A DNA stretch of 64,000 nt, from positions 42,356,679 through 42,420,678 of the forward strand of contig NC_084462.1 in the NCBI RefSeq assembly GCF_027409185.1, read 5' to 3'. Of the stretch, positions 1 through 11,430 are shown piece by piece; position 1 is the first letter of the stretch, and every line of letters starts with the position of its first letter. A program made the position numbers and the translations under genes. The DNA comes from Cynocephalus volans. Taxonomy: Eukaryota > Chordata > Mammalia > Dermoptera > Cynocephalidae. The notes beneath the pieces are model-generated. The model worked only from the letters and a program-made list of their open reading frames with translations. It searched no databases and was not told the origin of the DNA.

Positions 1-340
1 TGGGATTCGTCTCGGATTAGATCCTGAATAAACGATGTGAAGTAGGCCTGTAAGAGTGAAAGGATAACTGCTGGGGGAAATAGCATCTCTTTTGGGATTG
101 GGGCAGAAAGAGTTAATTTAAAAGGTACATTGACTCAGTGAGATTGTTAAGAAACATCCTACTGACGGAAGGTATAGGAGTGCCAGGAGAATTTTTTCTG
201 TGGTGCTGCAATCTCTTGGGGTGGCGGATGCCAATCCTATCACCAGTGTTAGGACAAGTAGCACAATAAAGGTTAGAGACACAGGGTGGCAAATACTTAT
301 GTCCCACGATGGCAAACTCATGATAGCAGGTTGGGATCAA
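1..340 (-). pseudogene. Possible start of retroviral env (truncated by window edge)
   Basis: Downstream of the integrase C-terminus, the minus strand has an open stretch starting near 321. It begins with a short polar segment followed by about 20 hydrophobic residues that look like a signal peptide. This is where env should begin. No surface or transmembrane motif is visible before the edge, so the call is tentative. Confidence 0.35.
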
Positions 341-411
341 TCATGGAGTGGCTCGTGTATGTGCGAGTTAGAATGGGCCTATAAAAGCAAGGGGATGATT
401 GCCAGGAGGGG

Positions 412-712
412 AGATTATTTCTCCTCTGGAATTGAGGGAAGAGTGGAGGTCCTGGAAATTTTTAATTTTGTAGGTCCTAAGATAGATGAAGTATAAGGAA
501 ATGTTGGGTTAGGGGTTGAGCAGAGAGACCCCTCTAGGTTGGTGTGCATAAATTCGTTGGGTGGAGCCTCAGGTGGAGCCCTAGGTGCTAACTTTACCAA
601 AGATAGGTGGTACCAGGAAGTCTTTCTTAGTACCTTTACTGCCATGGGGGTGGTGAGAAGTACTGTATAAGGCCCCTCCCAGTGTGGTAAGAGGGGCTTT
701 GGGGTCCTGGTT

Positions 713-747
<35 letters not shown>

Positions 748-1810
748 TTTTTTAAAGATGACCGGTAAGGGGATCTTAACCCTTGACTTGGTGTTGTGAG
801 CACCACGCTCAGCCAGTGAGCGAACCGGCCATCCGTATATGGGATCCGAACCCGAGGCCTTGGTGTTCTCAGCACCGTACTCTCCCGAGTGAGCCACGGG
901 CCGGCCCTGGTGTCCTGGTTTTAATGTATACTTGTTGTCCGGGGCTTAGTTTTAAATTTGAGGGAGCAGCAGTGTGGAAAGAATGAGGTAGTAAAGGGTT
1001 GGCTTGTTCATGAAGAAGGTCCCTAATAAGTGAAAGAGTAGGGAGATACTGGCCTAAAGGTGATGGGCTAGGAGGTAGTGGCATAAAGGTGAAGGGCCTG
1101 CCATACATGAGTTCAAATGGGCTGAAGCCAGTGGGTTTACAGGGGGCAGCCTGTAGGTGAGCTAGTGCCAAAGGGAGGAGCTGTGTCCAGGGAAGATGAA
1201 GCTCCATGGACAATTTGGTGAGGTGTGTTTTAATAAGACGATTAGCCTTTTCTACTTTGCCAGACGACTGAGGCTGATATGGTATGTGAAGGTTCCACTT
1301 GATGTTTAGGGATTGGACTGTGAGTTGTGTGACTTGGGAAATGAATGCTGGGACATTGTCTGACTGCAGGTTGGTTGGTAGGCCAAAATGGGGGATGATT
1401 TCTGAGGTGAGAGCTCGTGTCATTGTGGCTGCAACCTCTGAAATGGAAGAGAAGGCTTCTACCCATCCTGTGAAGGTATCTACTAAGGTTAAAAGGTAGT
1501 GCATTTTCTTGTGGGGAGGCATGTGGGTAAAATCAATTTGCCAGTCTTGGCCAGGAGTACAGCCTCTAGCCTGATGGGTGGGAAAGGATCAGATCTGGAC
1601 GCCACCCTGATTGGAGCAATGGTAACAAATGGGGCAGTTTTTGGTGATTTGTTTAAGTAATTTGGTCATGTGGGGATAATAGTATAAAGGCTGGAGGAGG
1701 TGTGACAGGGGTTCGTGGCCTATGTGGATAGCATTATGGAAATCTAAGAGAATTTGTTTTGCTTGTGTCTCAGGGAGAACAAAATGACCAGAAATTAACA
1801 TACCAGCCAT
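412..1810 (-). pseudogene. ERV integrase (pol C-terminal part), interrupted
   Basis: The N-terminal part (1589-1810) has the His/Cys zinc-binding pattern ending in a CPIC box. The core (down from 1522) has the DD(35)E triad in place: Asp codons at 1478-1480 and 1358-1360, and Glu at 1250-1252, with exactly 35 residues between the second Asp and the Glu. The usual SDNG motif after the second Asp reads SDNV. A stop near 1586-1588 separates the zinc domain from the core. A SINE (716-911) splits the core from the C-terminal domain, whose GPY motif is seen around 655-678. The integrase is therefore not expressible as one protein, although its catalytic residues survived. Confidence 0.88.
716..911 (-). 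mobile_element. tRNA-Ile-derived dimeric SINE inserted in the ERV integrase
   Basis: On the minus strand it starts with a GGGCCGGCCC head and a tRNA-like half with a GGGTTCGG-type B box. A second tRNA-like half follows, and then an (AAAT)n tail, seen here as (TTTA)n at about 714-757. A perfect 12-bp target duplication (gtcctggtttta) lies at 704-715 and 912-923, which fixes the insertion and shows it is younger than the retrovirus. Confidence 0.9.
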
Positions 1811-1831
1811 CTTTCTTTTGTGCCCCCAGTT

Positions 1832-2473
1832 CTAGGAGGCGGTGTGCCTCTTGAGGGGTGTACTGGGTGAAGGCGTAGGGGTCATAAGAAGAACCTGGTT
1901 GAAGGAAGTGTGGGGGTCTAATGATTGAGTGGCTTGTTTTGCAGTAAGTTCTGCTCGTTTGTTACCCTGAGCTATGGGGCTATTGGAGGCCTGGTGTCTC
2001 CTGCAGTGTATAATTGCAACCTCCTTTGGAAGCTGGGCAGCCTTGAGAAGTGTCCTGATGAGGTGTCCATTTTTTATGGGCCCTCGTTGGGTAGTCATGA
2101 ATCCTCTCTCCTTCCATATAGCTGTGCAAGAACGTAAGATGTGGTAGGCATATTTAGAATCTGTGTATATATTGACTTGCTTGTCATTGGCCAGGGTGAG
2201 AGTGCAGGTGAGGGCAACAAGTCCTGCCTTTTGGGAGGTGGTATTAGGAGGAAGGGGAGCAGCCTTGATGGTTTGTGTTAAGCTTACTATGGCATATCCC
2301 ACCTGGGGGGCTGGTGCAGAGGTGGCACTCCCATCTATGAACCATGTGTGTTGGGACTCTGTAATGGGGTGTGGTAAGATGAGTGGAAAGGGATCGCGGA
2401 AAAAATCTAGGGCCTCCATACGGTTGTGTTCTATAGGTTGAGAGTGCCTTGGAATGAGAGTGGCTGGGTTCAA
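1832..2473 (-). pseudogene. ERV RNase H domain
   Basis: The stretch has the RNase H order: a first DGS motif, then the segment that normally holds the catalytic Glu, then a TDSKYA-type motif, then the C-terminal basic helix. At the second position the codon (2222-2224) is GGA, glycine, in place of the expected glutamate. The C-terminal acidic residue of the GN..AD motif also appears changed. This domain belongs between reverse transcriptase and integrase, as it does here. The substitutions suggest a dead RNase H. Confidence 0.88.
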
Positions 2474-2901
2474 GGGAGGGCAAGATTTAAAGGAAAACTG
2501 AGAATTTTCAATAAAAGTAAGGTGGATGAGTTGTAGACGGGAGAGAGAGCAAATTGACGTTGCCTTACGACTGACAAGGTCTTGAAGATGATGGGGGAAA
2601 CAAACAACTGTTTATTGTCCAAAGGTTAATTTAGAGCTTTCTTGTGCTAGAAGGGCAGCTGCCACCAAGGCACATAAGCAAGGGGCCCATCCCCGGGCTG
2701 TAGTGTCTAGTTGTTTTGAGAGGTATGCAATTGGGAAGAAAATATCTCCTGCCTCTTGTCCCAAAACCCCAACCACCAGTCCTTGGGTCTTGGTGACATA
2801 CAGAACAAAAGGAAGAGACAGGTTTGGGAGAGATAGAGCTGGGGCTGTGAGGAGAGCAGCCTTTAGTCACTGGAAGGGAGAATGAATGGGCTTTGTGGGA
2901 T

Positions 2902-3626
2902 CTAAGGGAATGGCGAGAGCCCCTTTGGCTGCCTCATAAAGTGTTTTGCTAGCACACCAAAATTGGGAATCCATAGGCGAAGGTACCTTGCAAGTCCCAG
3001 AAAAGAAAGAATTTCACCCTTCGTGGTGTGGGTAGGGAGTTCAGAAATTAGATTCTTGCAATCTACCGTTATCTCTCTGGTGGTGGGAGTCAGGTGGACT
3101 CCCAAATAGGTGACTGAAGGGGAGGAAATTTGGGCCTTTCTGAGGGACACTCGATATCCCCTGGAGGCCAGGAAATTAAGGAGAGCAATAGTGTGGGCCT
3201 GTGAGTCCTCATATGAGGGGCTACATAGGAGAAGGTCATCTCCATATTGTAGTGTAGTGCTAGAGGTGGGTGGAAGTTCAGATAAGTCTCGAGCTAAGGC
3301 TTGGCCAAAGAAGTGGGGGCTATCCCAAAACTCTTGGGGTGGGGCTATCCAGGTGAGTTGTCAGGATCAGTCCACATGAAAGTGAACAAGTCTTGGCAGG
3401 AGGGGTGAAGGGGAATAGAAAAGAAAGTGTCTTTGAGGTCCAGGACTGAAAAGAAGCGAGTTGTAGTAAGAATGGTGGATAGGAGGGTGTAGGGATTGGG
3501 AATGACAGGGGTTATGGGTAAAATGGCTGCATTAATGGCTCGGCGGTCCTGAACCAAGTGGTATGAACCATTGGACTTCTTCACTGGGAGGATGGGTGTG
3601 TTGTATGGTGAATGAGTGGGTCGCAA
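2902..3626 (-). pseudogene. ERV reverse transcriptase (finger, palm and thumb segments)
   Basis: The upstream segment (3345-3626) has the conserved RT blocks PVKK, LVQD.RAIN and LDLKD.FFSIPL. The frame then breaks near 3346-3360 and continues in a neighbouring frame to the active-site box at 3235-3246, which reads YGDD instead of YVDD or YMDD. The 2902-3150 segment is the thumb and connection part with YLG and FLGL motifs. The enzyme is broken by the frameshift and further stops. Confidence 0.88.
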
Positions 3627-3645
3627 AAGGTTGGAGGAAAGGAGT

Positions 3646-4182
3646 TTATGTGTAATGGGCTTTAACCCTATGAGATGATTGAGAGCAATAGGGTTTTGAG
3701 GTATGATAGGAGAAAAGAGAAGAGTCTTTTAAAAGAACATGGATGGGGGAGTGATGAGTGGCGATGGAGGGGGAAGATGTATGCCATACAATCGGGTTGA
3801 CCAGGTTAGAGGAAAAGGGAAAGGTGGAGTGCATAGAGTCCAAGTCTGGGGTGGCTTGGGCCAAGGAAGGTGTCCTATCATAAAAGGTTAAAATTGCCCT
3901 GAACTTTGAGGGAATGTCATGCCCCAATAAAGGGACAGGGCATTGGGGCATAACCAGGAATTTATGTGAAAAGTGGGTGTGGTGAAGTATGCAGGGGAGG
4001 GGTGGTGTCACTCGAGGACAGTATTTGGATCCTGTAACACCCACCATGGAGATAGAGGATGAAGTGGTGGGCCCTGAATATTCGGGGAGAGTGGAGTAAG
4101 TGGCCCCTGTGTGGATAATAAAAGAGATCAGCTTACCTGCTATGAGGAGAATTACCCTGAGCTCACACATAGTGATCTCCAT
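3646..4182 (-). pseudogene. ERV aspartic protease
   Basis: The frame is the same as that of the nucleocapsid upstream and is separated from it by a TGA stop at 4207-4209, as in gammaretroviral gag-pro readthrough. The active-site box that should read DTGA reads HTGA: the codon at 4111-4113 is CAC. Since this Asp is the catalytic residue of retroviral proteases, the protein would be inactive. The downstream part is recognisable by position only. Confidence 0.82.
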
Positions 4183-4206
4183 GGGGGCCTCGAACCCTGG
4201 GCCTCG

Positions 4207-5740
4207 TCAGTCCTCCTCCTGGGCAAAGCCAAGAAGTTCAGGCAAGGACAGTCTTACCAGTGGGGCGGGGATTGGCCCACTCCCTCTCTGGCGAGGGGAG
4301 CAGTCAACGCCCCAATGACCCTCCTGCTTGCAATATGGGCAAGGCCTGGGAGGGGGCCTAGGGTTAGGACAGGCTCGAGCCCAGTGGCTCGGTTGGCCAC
4401 ACTTGAAACAGTTGCTGGGTGGCACATTTTGAGGTTTTGATATGTGAGCCCTTTGGATAGAGGGTTCCCGGATGGCATTAGCCAGAAGCTGGCATTTGGC
4501 CTGATCTCTCTTGTATCGCTCCTTCTTTTCCTCCTCCTCTCTATTGTTAAAAACTTTGAAAGCCAGATTGAGGAGATCTCTGTGGCTGGAATTGGGGCCA
4601 TCTTCGAGTTTTTTAGTTTTTTCCGAGTGTCTGGGGCAGACTGAGTGATAACATGGGAATGGAGGTGAGCCGTTCCAGCTGGGGAAGAGGGATCTATGTG
4701 GGTATATTTTTATAGTGCCTCCAAGAGACGGGTCAGGAACTCGCTGAGGTTTTCAGTGGATCGTTGGGTAATTTCTCTCAATTTATCACAGTTAACCAAT
4801 TTGTGGGTAAGTTTTTGTAAAGCAAAGTGTATATGGGTGACCATTTGATCTCAGAGGTCATGGTCCCCATGTCCACTCTGATAATTTCAGTTGAGGTCAA
4901 CACGGGGGACGGCTTCAACACCTGTGGGCCATCTATTGTTTTGTTCATGTGACTTGTCTGTGTGTTGTTGGGCCACAACCCAGACCTGTTCTCGAACCTC
5001 AGGTGAAAGGGTAGTTGTAAGGATCATGAAAATATCATGCCAGGTAAGGTCATAGGATTGTGAGAGGTATTTAAATTCCTTTACATAAGTATCGGGGTCC
5101 ATTTGGAAAGATCCGAGATGCTTTTCAATCTGGGAAAGGTCAGAAAGAGAAAAGGGTATAATGGATGCAAACAATGCCCTCCGTACCAGCAACCTCGCGA
5201 TGGGGATACAAGGGGGCTGGTGGGTCAGGAGGGGCCGGATGGGCAGAGGAGGCATCCCAAGAGTGGGTGCCCAGTGGCGAAGGGGGAGGGGTTGGTGCAG
5301 GTGAAGGGGCGAGGGAGGGGCCGGAGGCATATGGGGGGCTGGGGTGTGGAGTGGTCTGAGGGATTGAAGGGAGGGTTGGTATCTGATGGGGAAGGCCGAG
5401 GGTGGGCAAGGAGGATTTGGGACGTAGTACAGGTTTGACAGAGGGAGGGGCAAGACCGAAGATAGAAGAAAGCCTGAATATAGGGAATCTCTCCTGCCTT
5501 GCTGCTTCTGTGACAGAAGTTATCAAGATCTGTTAGTGTGGCCAGATCGAAGGTGCCGTTTTCTGGCCATTGGGATCCGTTATCGAGTTTATGTCTAGGC
5601 CAGACTTGATTACAGTAAAAAAGGAGCCGTTTGGGCTTTATATCTCCTTGTAGGCTGAGAGGTCGTAGATTAGCCAAGAGGCACCCCAGAGGAGTAGATG
5701 GGGGGGTTGGTCTGAGAGGATCTCGTGCTGAGGGTGAGAA
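4207..5740 (-). pseudogene. ERV gag (matrix, proline-rich, capsid, nucleocapsid)
   Basis: Matrix lies at about 5480-5740, with a PSTPLG-type start region, a KRLLF block and an IPYIQAFF block typical of the HERV-H/F matrix. A proline-rich linker follows (about 5200-5470). Capsid comes next (about 4780-5150), with a segment matching the conserved capsid helices. Two zinc knuckles, both CX2CX4HX4C, lie at 4369-4410 and 4300-4341. Several frame changes between segments show that gag is decayed. Confidence 0.85.
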
Positions 5741-6114
5741 AGAGGAGAAGTCCCAGTAGAAAGCGGGAATAACAAGAGGTGTCCCTGTTGTTGCTCTGCC
5801 CCCTCAGACAGAGGGCAGCCACCGGTACGAGGGCATCCCCTGTAACTGGGGCAGGAGAGGGGTCTTCTTGGCCAGGCGCCTGGTCTTTCGAGCAGGACTG
5901 TAGTCGTAGACAGAGGATCAAGAAAACCCATAGGGGTAGATGGGAAAGACTCCCCTAACTCACCCCAAATGAGGCTGATGGTGGATTTGTCGGTCTGAAG
6001 TGGCGAGGTGAAGACGAGAGAGTCCCTGGGGCACCCGGTCGGGCAGGTCCGGGAAGGGTGGCCGAGAGCCGGTCCACCCAAGAGGGGATTGGCTGACAGT
6101 CCGGCCAAGACCCT

Positions 6115-6132
6115 TCCCAGGTTACAGCACCA
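6115..6132 (-). other. Retroviral primer-binding site, tRNA-Phe-like
   Basis: Just inside the LTR edge, the minus strand starts TGGTGC and matches the complement of the tRNA-Phe 3' end at 15 of 18 positions (my comparison by eye). A 3-nt spacer separates it from the LTR terminal CA. This supports a HERV-F-like, tRNA-Phe-primed lineage. Confidence 0.75.
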
Positions 6133-6135
6133 AAA

Positions 6136-6559
6136 TGAAAGAAAATGAGCCAAAATGCCAGGTACCATTCAGGCTTTATTAAAGGAGGAAAAACCTGCCG
6201 GGCTGCACTGAAAATGGTGGGGGCAGGCAGCTAGGAGGAGTACATATGCTTATATGGATTGGTGGGCGTGAAAAATGCAGGCGGGGAGGGGAAGGGGGTG
6301 CTGGTGTGTGGGATCAGGTCCACTATTGGTGTGGGTGTGGTGGGTAGGGGGGACGCAGTCAAGATGGGAGGTACCTCCAGGCAGGAGGGGAAGGGTCCTT
6401 TGGGAAACCACGAGGTAGAGGTTTTTCTTTGTTTGAAGAAACCACGAGGTAGGGTAAAAAACTTGCGGCCATTTTGTACTCAGTATGGCGCCAGTCATGC
6501 CCATGATGACATCAGTCGTATCCAAGGTGATGTGACCGCATCCAAGATGGCGCGGGCCA
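6136..6559 (-). repeat. 5' LTR of the endogenous retrovirus (about 424 bp)
   Basis: On the minus strand it begins TGGCCC and ends TTTCA. It has a CCAAT box at 6258-6262, a TATA box (ATATAAG) at 6249-6255 and a polyadenylation signal AATAAA at 6175-6180. U3 holds a direct repeat of aaaccacgaggtag near 6405 and 6439, plus a CRE-like TGACATCA. The right edge is set by where L1 sequence resumes, so it is approximate by a few bases. Confidence 0.82.
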
Positions 6560-7590
6560 TGTCCAAGATCTATCAGTACTATATTAAATAAGAGAAGAGG
6601 GCTGCAAGTGGACACTCTTGCCTTATACCCAGTCTTAGGAAGAAAGCATACAGTGTTTCACATTTACAAATAACATTAAGTATAATGTTATTTGTAGGTC
6701 TTTTGTAGATGCTCTTTGTCAAGTTAAAGAAGTCCCCCTCTATTCCTAGTTTTCTAAGAGTTTTAATCATGAATGAATATGAAATTTTGTTAAATTATTT
6801 TTATACATCAGTTTCTATGATCATGTGATTTTTCATCGTTAGCTTGTTAAAATGGTGGATTGCATTGATTTAGAATATTGAAACCAGCCTTGTATTGCTG
6901 GGATAAAACCTACTTTGTTGTGATGTGTCATTGTTTTTATATATTAATGGATTTGACCTCCTAATAGTTTGTAAAGAATGTTTGCATGTATGTTTATGTG
7001 GTATATTGCTCTGTAGTTTTTGTTTTTTTTCCTTATACTGTCTTTGACTGGTTTTAGTATCTGAGTAATGCTGGCCTCATAAAATGTGTTGGGAATTCTG
7101 GCAGAGATTATGTAGTATTGGTGTTATTTCTTCAAATTTTTGGTGGAATTTGCCATTGAAACCCTTCAGTACTGGAGGTTTACTTTCGGGAAGATTTTAA
7201 GCTTTGAATTCATTTTCTTTAATAGATAGAGGATATTCAAGTTGTATATTTCTTCTTGGTTAAGTTCAGGTAATTTGTGCTTTTCAACAAATTGACGCAT
7301 TTCATCTAAGTTGTCAAATTTATATGTATAGAATTATGCTTTTAATTTTTGTAGTCCTGCAGTGATACCTCCTTTCATTCATAATATTAGTAATACATGT
7401 CTTTTTTCTTTTTCCTTTGTAAGTTTGGCTAGAGATTTATCAATTGTATAGATCTTTTCAAAGAAATTACTTTTAATTTCATTGATTTTCTCTATTGTTT
7501 TTGTTCTCAGTTTTACTGATTTCTGCTCTTTATTACTTCCTTTTGCCTGCTTTGGGTTTATTTGGCTTTTATTTTTCTGATTTCTTAAGC
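6560..7590 (-). repeat. L1 ORF2 fragment (host of the ERV insertion)
   Basis: Minus-strand translation near 6579-6770 matches L1 ORF2 reverse transcriptase (MIKTL.KLGIEG, KPTANIILN and TRQ.CPL-type blocks, with substitutions). The following AT-rich sequence is the antisense of further ORF2. Several stops are present; it is an old, dead copy. Confidence 0.85.
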
Positions 7591-9635
7591 ATGTGGAAGA
7601 GAAACAGATCAGCCAAGCTAGCCATTCATCCGACTTAGGTATTGTGTGGAAAATGGAGAGTAGGAGAGCAAAAGTGGAAGCAGTGATCTGTAGAGCAGAT
7701 GAGAGGTGACGGAACTCAGAACCAGGTGGTAGTAACAGATGAACAGAGTGCAGGTGTTTGGGGTGTATTTTGGAGGAAGAACTGATACAGTTTGTTCAGG
7801 CTTAGCTATGAGGGGAGAAGAGAGAGAAGCATCAAGTTCATCACCGTGATCAAGTAAGGGTTTCTCCTAAGAAAGCAAGGGAGGCTGGGCATTGAGAAAT
7901 GTGTTATTGTCACTCATTACACACACATTACACACTCATTACAGTGCAGAAAGGCATTGGGTAAAATTTAACATTCACTCCTGTGAAGTTAATGGAATGA
8001 AATCTCCTTATTATGATAAAAAACATTTATCTGAAAACAACAATAGCATCTTAACGTAGGAAGAAAGTGAATATGCCTACTATTTGTTCTGTTACTCAGA
8101 ATTATTCTGGAGTGCAAATATTTGAAAGAAAGACATTAAATTATCATTATTTGTAGATGTGAAAATGTCTAGAAATCCAGGAGAATGAAATGGAGAATAA
8201 TTGGAACTAATAATAAAGCAAGGTAAAAATAGAAAAATCATTTTGTTTTCATATATATTAGCAATAACCTGTTAGGAAATGCAATGGGGAAAAAAATTGC
8301 AGAAGCAACAGCAACAACAACAAAAATATCTAGGAATAAATTTAACAATAAATATAAATGTCATATTTATATAAAGTATACACCATTAAATTTTATCAAA
8401 AGCCATAAAGAAAGAGTTGTTTAAATGAAGATTCATGCCATACTCTTGGAATGGGAAGAATCAACATTGCAGAGGTAGTAATTCTCTTCAGGTTTATCTA
8501 TAAATCTAATATACCAAATATGCTGGGATTATTTTGGGGAAGCTTGACATTTATTCTCATGTTTGTCTGATAGCATAGATGTGTAAGCATAGTTTACATC
8601 ACTATTTGCCCTACTTAAGGATAGACCTGATTAAAATAAATGATGGTACAGAGATGTGTGGATACCTAGGGGCCCCATGAAAAGGTTATCCTGCTTCTCT
8701 TTCCTTTCCAACACAAAAACAGCATTATGTAATGTTCAGGAATATTTCATATAGTGTCAGTTTGTGAGGTGAATGATTTCTTCATATATCTGCACAGGAC
8801 TGGACTCAAGCTGCCCACCCCCACCCCAAACTTTTTGGGGGGTCTAGACAGAGGATTTTGCCTGAAGTTAGTTTATAATGGCTCTTAGCAGAGCAGAAAT
8901 GATTGGCAGTGATGATATCCAGTTATAATATTTGAAATGGATTTAATGAATGGGTCTCTGTGTTTGTTTGTTTTTTTGTGTGTGTGTTTTTTAGTAGTCA
9001 TTAGCTGGTACAATTTTAGATAAAAATTTCTTGTAAGAACTTTGTAATTGTTATCTATTACATTAGTTGCAGTAAAATGAAATGTATCTTTCTGGAAAAT
9101 GCTTGTACAGACCTTGGGATGCCTACCTCATTACAATTCATGGCCATCATTTGCATTTCCCTTTTTTCATGAAGGAGAGGAGGGTGTCATTAAATGTCAG
9201 ATGCGTGTCATGAGGGCCCAAGGTCTGTAAAGGGCGTTTGACTGGTGGACTTCTAGAACAAATATCAGGAACATTTTGAAAAGTGAGGTTAACAAAGGGG
9301 GAGATAGTGGCAGGAATGGTGTGTATTTAAATCAAATAAGATTAACTGAGAGTTGACATTTTGTGAAGATGAGAGGGTATGTGGGAATTTAATATACTAT
9401 TCCGTCTACATTAGTGTATATTTTCAATGTTCTCTAATAAAAAGTTTTAAAAATAAAAAATTAGCAAAGTAGTCTTTTGTTTTGAGAAAACAAGTCAGTC
9501 ACTCAAATAATGTTAATGGAGAGATATACAAAAATACTAACCTAAATCTATAGTCAAAATTAAATATAAGGTAAGAAGATAAAGTTATTATCTGATCTTA
9601 AGAAAAAAGTTTAATGTATAATTTTTATTTTTTAG
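7591..9635. other. TARS3 intron sequence, no gene seen
   Basis: I searched for the preceding TARS3 exon and did not find one. An L1 piece lies at 8130-8540. The rest shows no recognisable element apart from a possible old repeat tail ending in an A-rich stretch near 9265-9460. Confidence 0.6.
8130..8540 (+). repeat. Old L1 ORF2 fragment
   Basis: The plus strand follows the L1 pattern ..tctaggaataaatttaac.. and a later block like L1's tggaatgggaagaatcaacattg. It is strongly diverged. Confidence 0.6.
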
Positions 9636-9737
9636 TAAGGATGGGGATGATAAGAGACCTGTGATCATTCATCGAGCCATTTTGGGATCAGTGGAAAGAA
9701 TGATAGCCATTCTCTCAGAAAACTATGGAGGGAAATG
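9636..9737 (+). CDS. TARS3: TARS3 coding exon (motif 3 exon)
   Basis: This 102-bp exon lies between a tttttag acceptor and a tg|gtgagt donor. Its first base completes a codon from the upstream exon. It then encodes a KDGDDKRP linker and the [15 protein letters not shown] segment, which is class II synthetase motif 3 contributing the conserved Arg to the ATP site. The last codon (Trp) is split with the next exon. The reading frame is intact. Confidence 0.93.
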
Positions 9738-9959
9738 GTGAGTGATACAGAAGAGAAGAGTGTTATGTCTCTTGTTCTTATCAGTCATGTCTAATGAGAG
9801 AAGATATATAGGAAAAAATTGGCAGTTCCTGCCTTATAATTAGCAACTATCCAAACAGCTATTAAAGAATTTTTATTCCATTTGCCAGATCAGAAAACAA
9901 AGGCTGAGTGACATGAAATTGTAGCACTTACCTTTTTGGGAACTCAATAATATCAAAGA

Positions 9960-11430
9960 GTTATCTTCTCACCTATCTCAAGCCCTTCAAAGATTTATTT
10001 ACCCTCTGGAAAACATATGGCCCACACTACTAGGTGCCTCCTGCCCCACTGCCATTCCCCCTTCAACCCATGTCGCTTACCTCCAGGGGTCCCTGCGATA
10101 TTGACCGAGGAAGAAAACATATGAACCTGATCCATAAATGGCCTGAACAATATGCTGGCACAAACCCAAAGAGAACAGCTCCAGCAGCACAGCCCACTGA
10201 GGGATGGCAGTGGGGAAGGGAAGTAACTTGAGTGCAGAATTTTAATGGTGTATCTTGTAATCCTCTTTGCCTAGAAGGAAAAATGGCCAGAGGTATGGAA
10301 TTACACTGATATGAGGCTCTGGTTACTGCTCTGGCCACAAAGTCAGAGATTTAGCAGTAATTAGGTTGAAAAATAAATGACAGATAGATTTCAGGAAGAG
10401 GAATGTGGATGATGGCTCAGAATGGGCCATGAAGGCCACGAAGGTAGTATTGCCCCCCCCGAAAGGCCCTCACTGTTGAGGACTTTTTCAACATTCAGAT
10501 AAAAGAGGACTCATTCTGTTGTTATCATCAGCTTGTTTTCCCCTGGCAACTGCTCAGTGGTTCATGAACAGAGTGGCCACTAGGAATGTGCATGGCTCGA
10601 TGACATGGACTCTCCCTTAGTAAGTTCCTTCTGGCTACTGAGGACTCAGTTTACCGTCAGTAGTGATCAGTCCTGATCCCCAGTGTGGCACCGTAACCAG
10701 GGGCAACAGCCAGCTGTTTTGTGGTGGTTGATTACATCGGATATCAACTAGATTTTGCTTTGTTCTTTCAGTCAGGCTTCTGCCATCCGTGCCATGTATG
10801 TACTTAATGAGACTTTTTTGCTGTCAGAAACACAACAATGGTTCTGACTATGGAAGTAGTTTTATAGCAAAGAAGTAAGGCACTGAGCTGACAGTACGAG
10901 ATTCACTACTATCACCGTGCACTCAGAAATAGCTGGCCTTACTAGCTGCTACAGCACCAGCTGGCAGATAACATCTTGTGACGTTGCAAGTGGAAATACC
11001 ACAAACCAGCAACCACTTGTGAAATTTTTGCCTCCCATTCCATTTTTAAGAAGTTGAGTGAGCATCTTCTCATGCAGTTTAGTTCTCTCTTCAGAATCTA
11101 TTGCCCCCACTGCTACTATTGCTGGGCACAGTCCTTATAACTCTGGGCACTGGATGCTACTGCTAGGGTCACTGCCACAGGTTCCTCTGAAAGCTCTGTG
11201 TCTTTGTATCACCCTTACCAGAATGGATTCCATGTGTTGCCTCCTTCTGTGTGCCACTCTGTTCCAAGTCAACATGTCATGCTTGTACATCTGCTTGGCA
11301 GAACCAGGATCATGTGCATGCATGCTGGCATTTGTGTCTGGGGACGCTGGGGAAGCAAATTTCTGAGCCGGAAACATAACGTGGGAAGTTTTTCAAACAC
11401 AGGGTCTTCCAAAGGTCCTAGGTAGCTGGA
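9960..11430. other. TARS3 intron stretch, unclassified
   Basis: No TARS3 exon is seen. Parts around 9990-10330 and 10480-10900 have the look of decayed ERVL/MaLR internal sequence, but I cannot match them firmly. Confidence 0.3.

Larger units (their letters stand above)
1..6559 (-). mobile_element. Class I (gammaretrovirus-like) endogenous retrovirus, partial, antisense in a TARS3 intron
   Basis: Read on the minus strand, the order is LTR (6136-6559), primer-binding site (6115-6132), gag, protease, reverse transcriptase, RNase H and integrase, then a possible env start at the window edge. Gag has a matrix segment, a proline-rich linker, a capsid segment and two CX2CX4HX4C zinc knuckles. Gag and protease share one frame separated by a stop codon, the gammaretroviral layout. 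The reading frames are broken by stops, at least one frameshift and a SINE, and several catalytic residues are substituted, so this is a fossil. The second LTR and most of env lie left of the window. The element sits in older L1 sequence (6560-7590). Its antisense orientation to TARS3 is the usual one for tolerated intronic proviruses. Confidence 0.9.
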
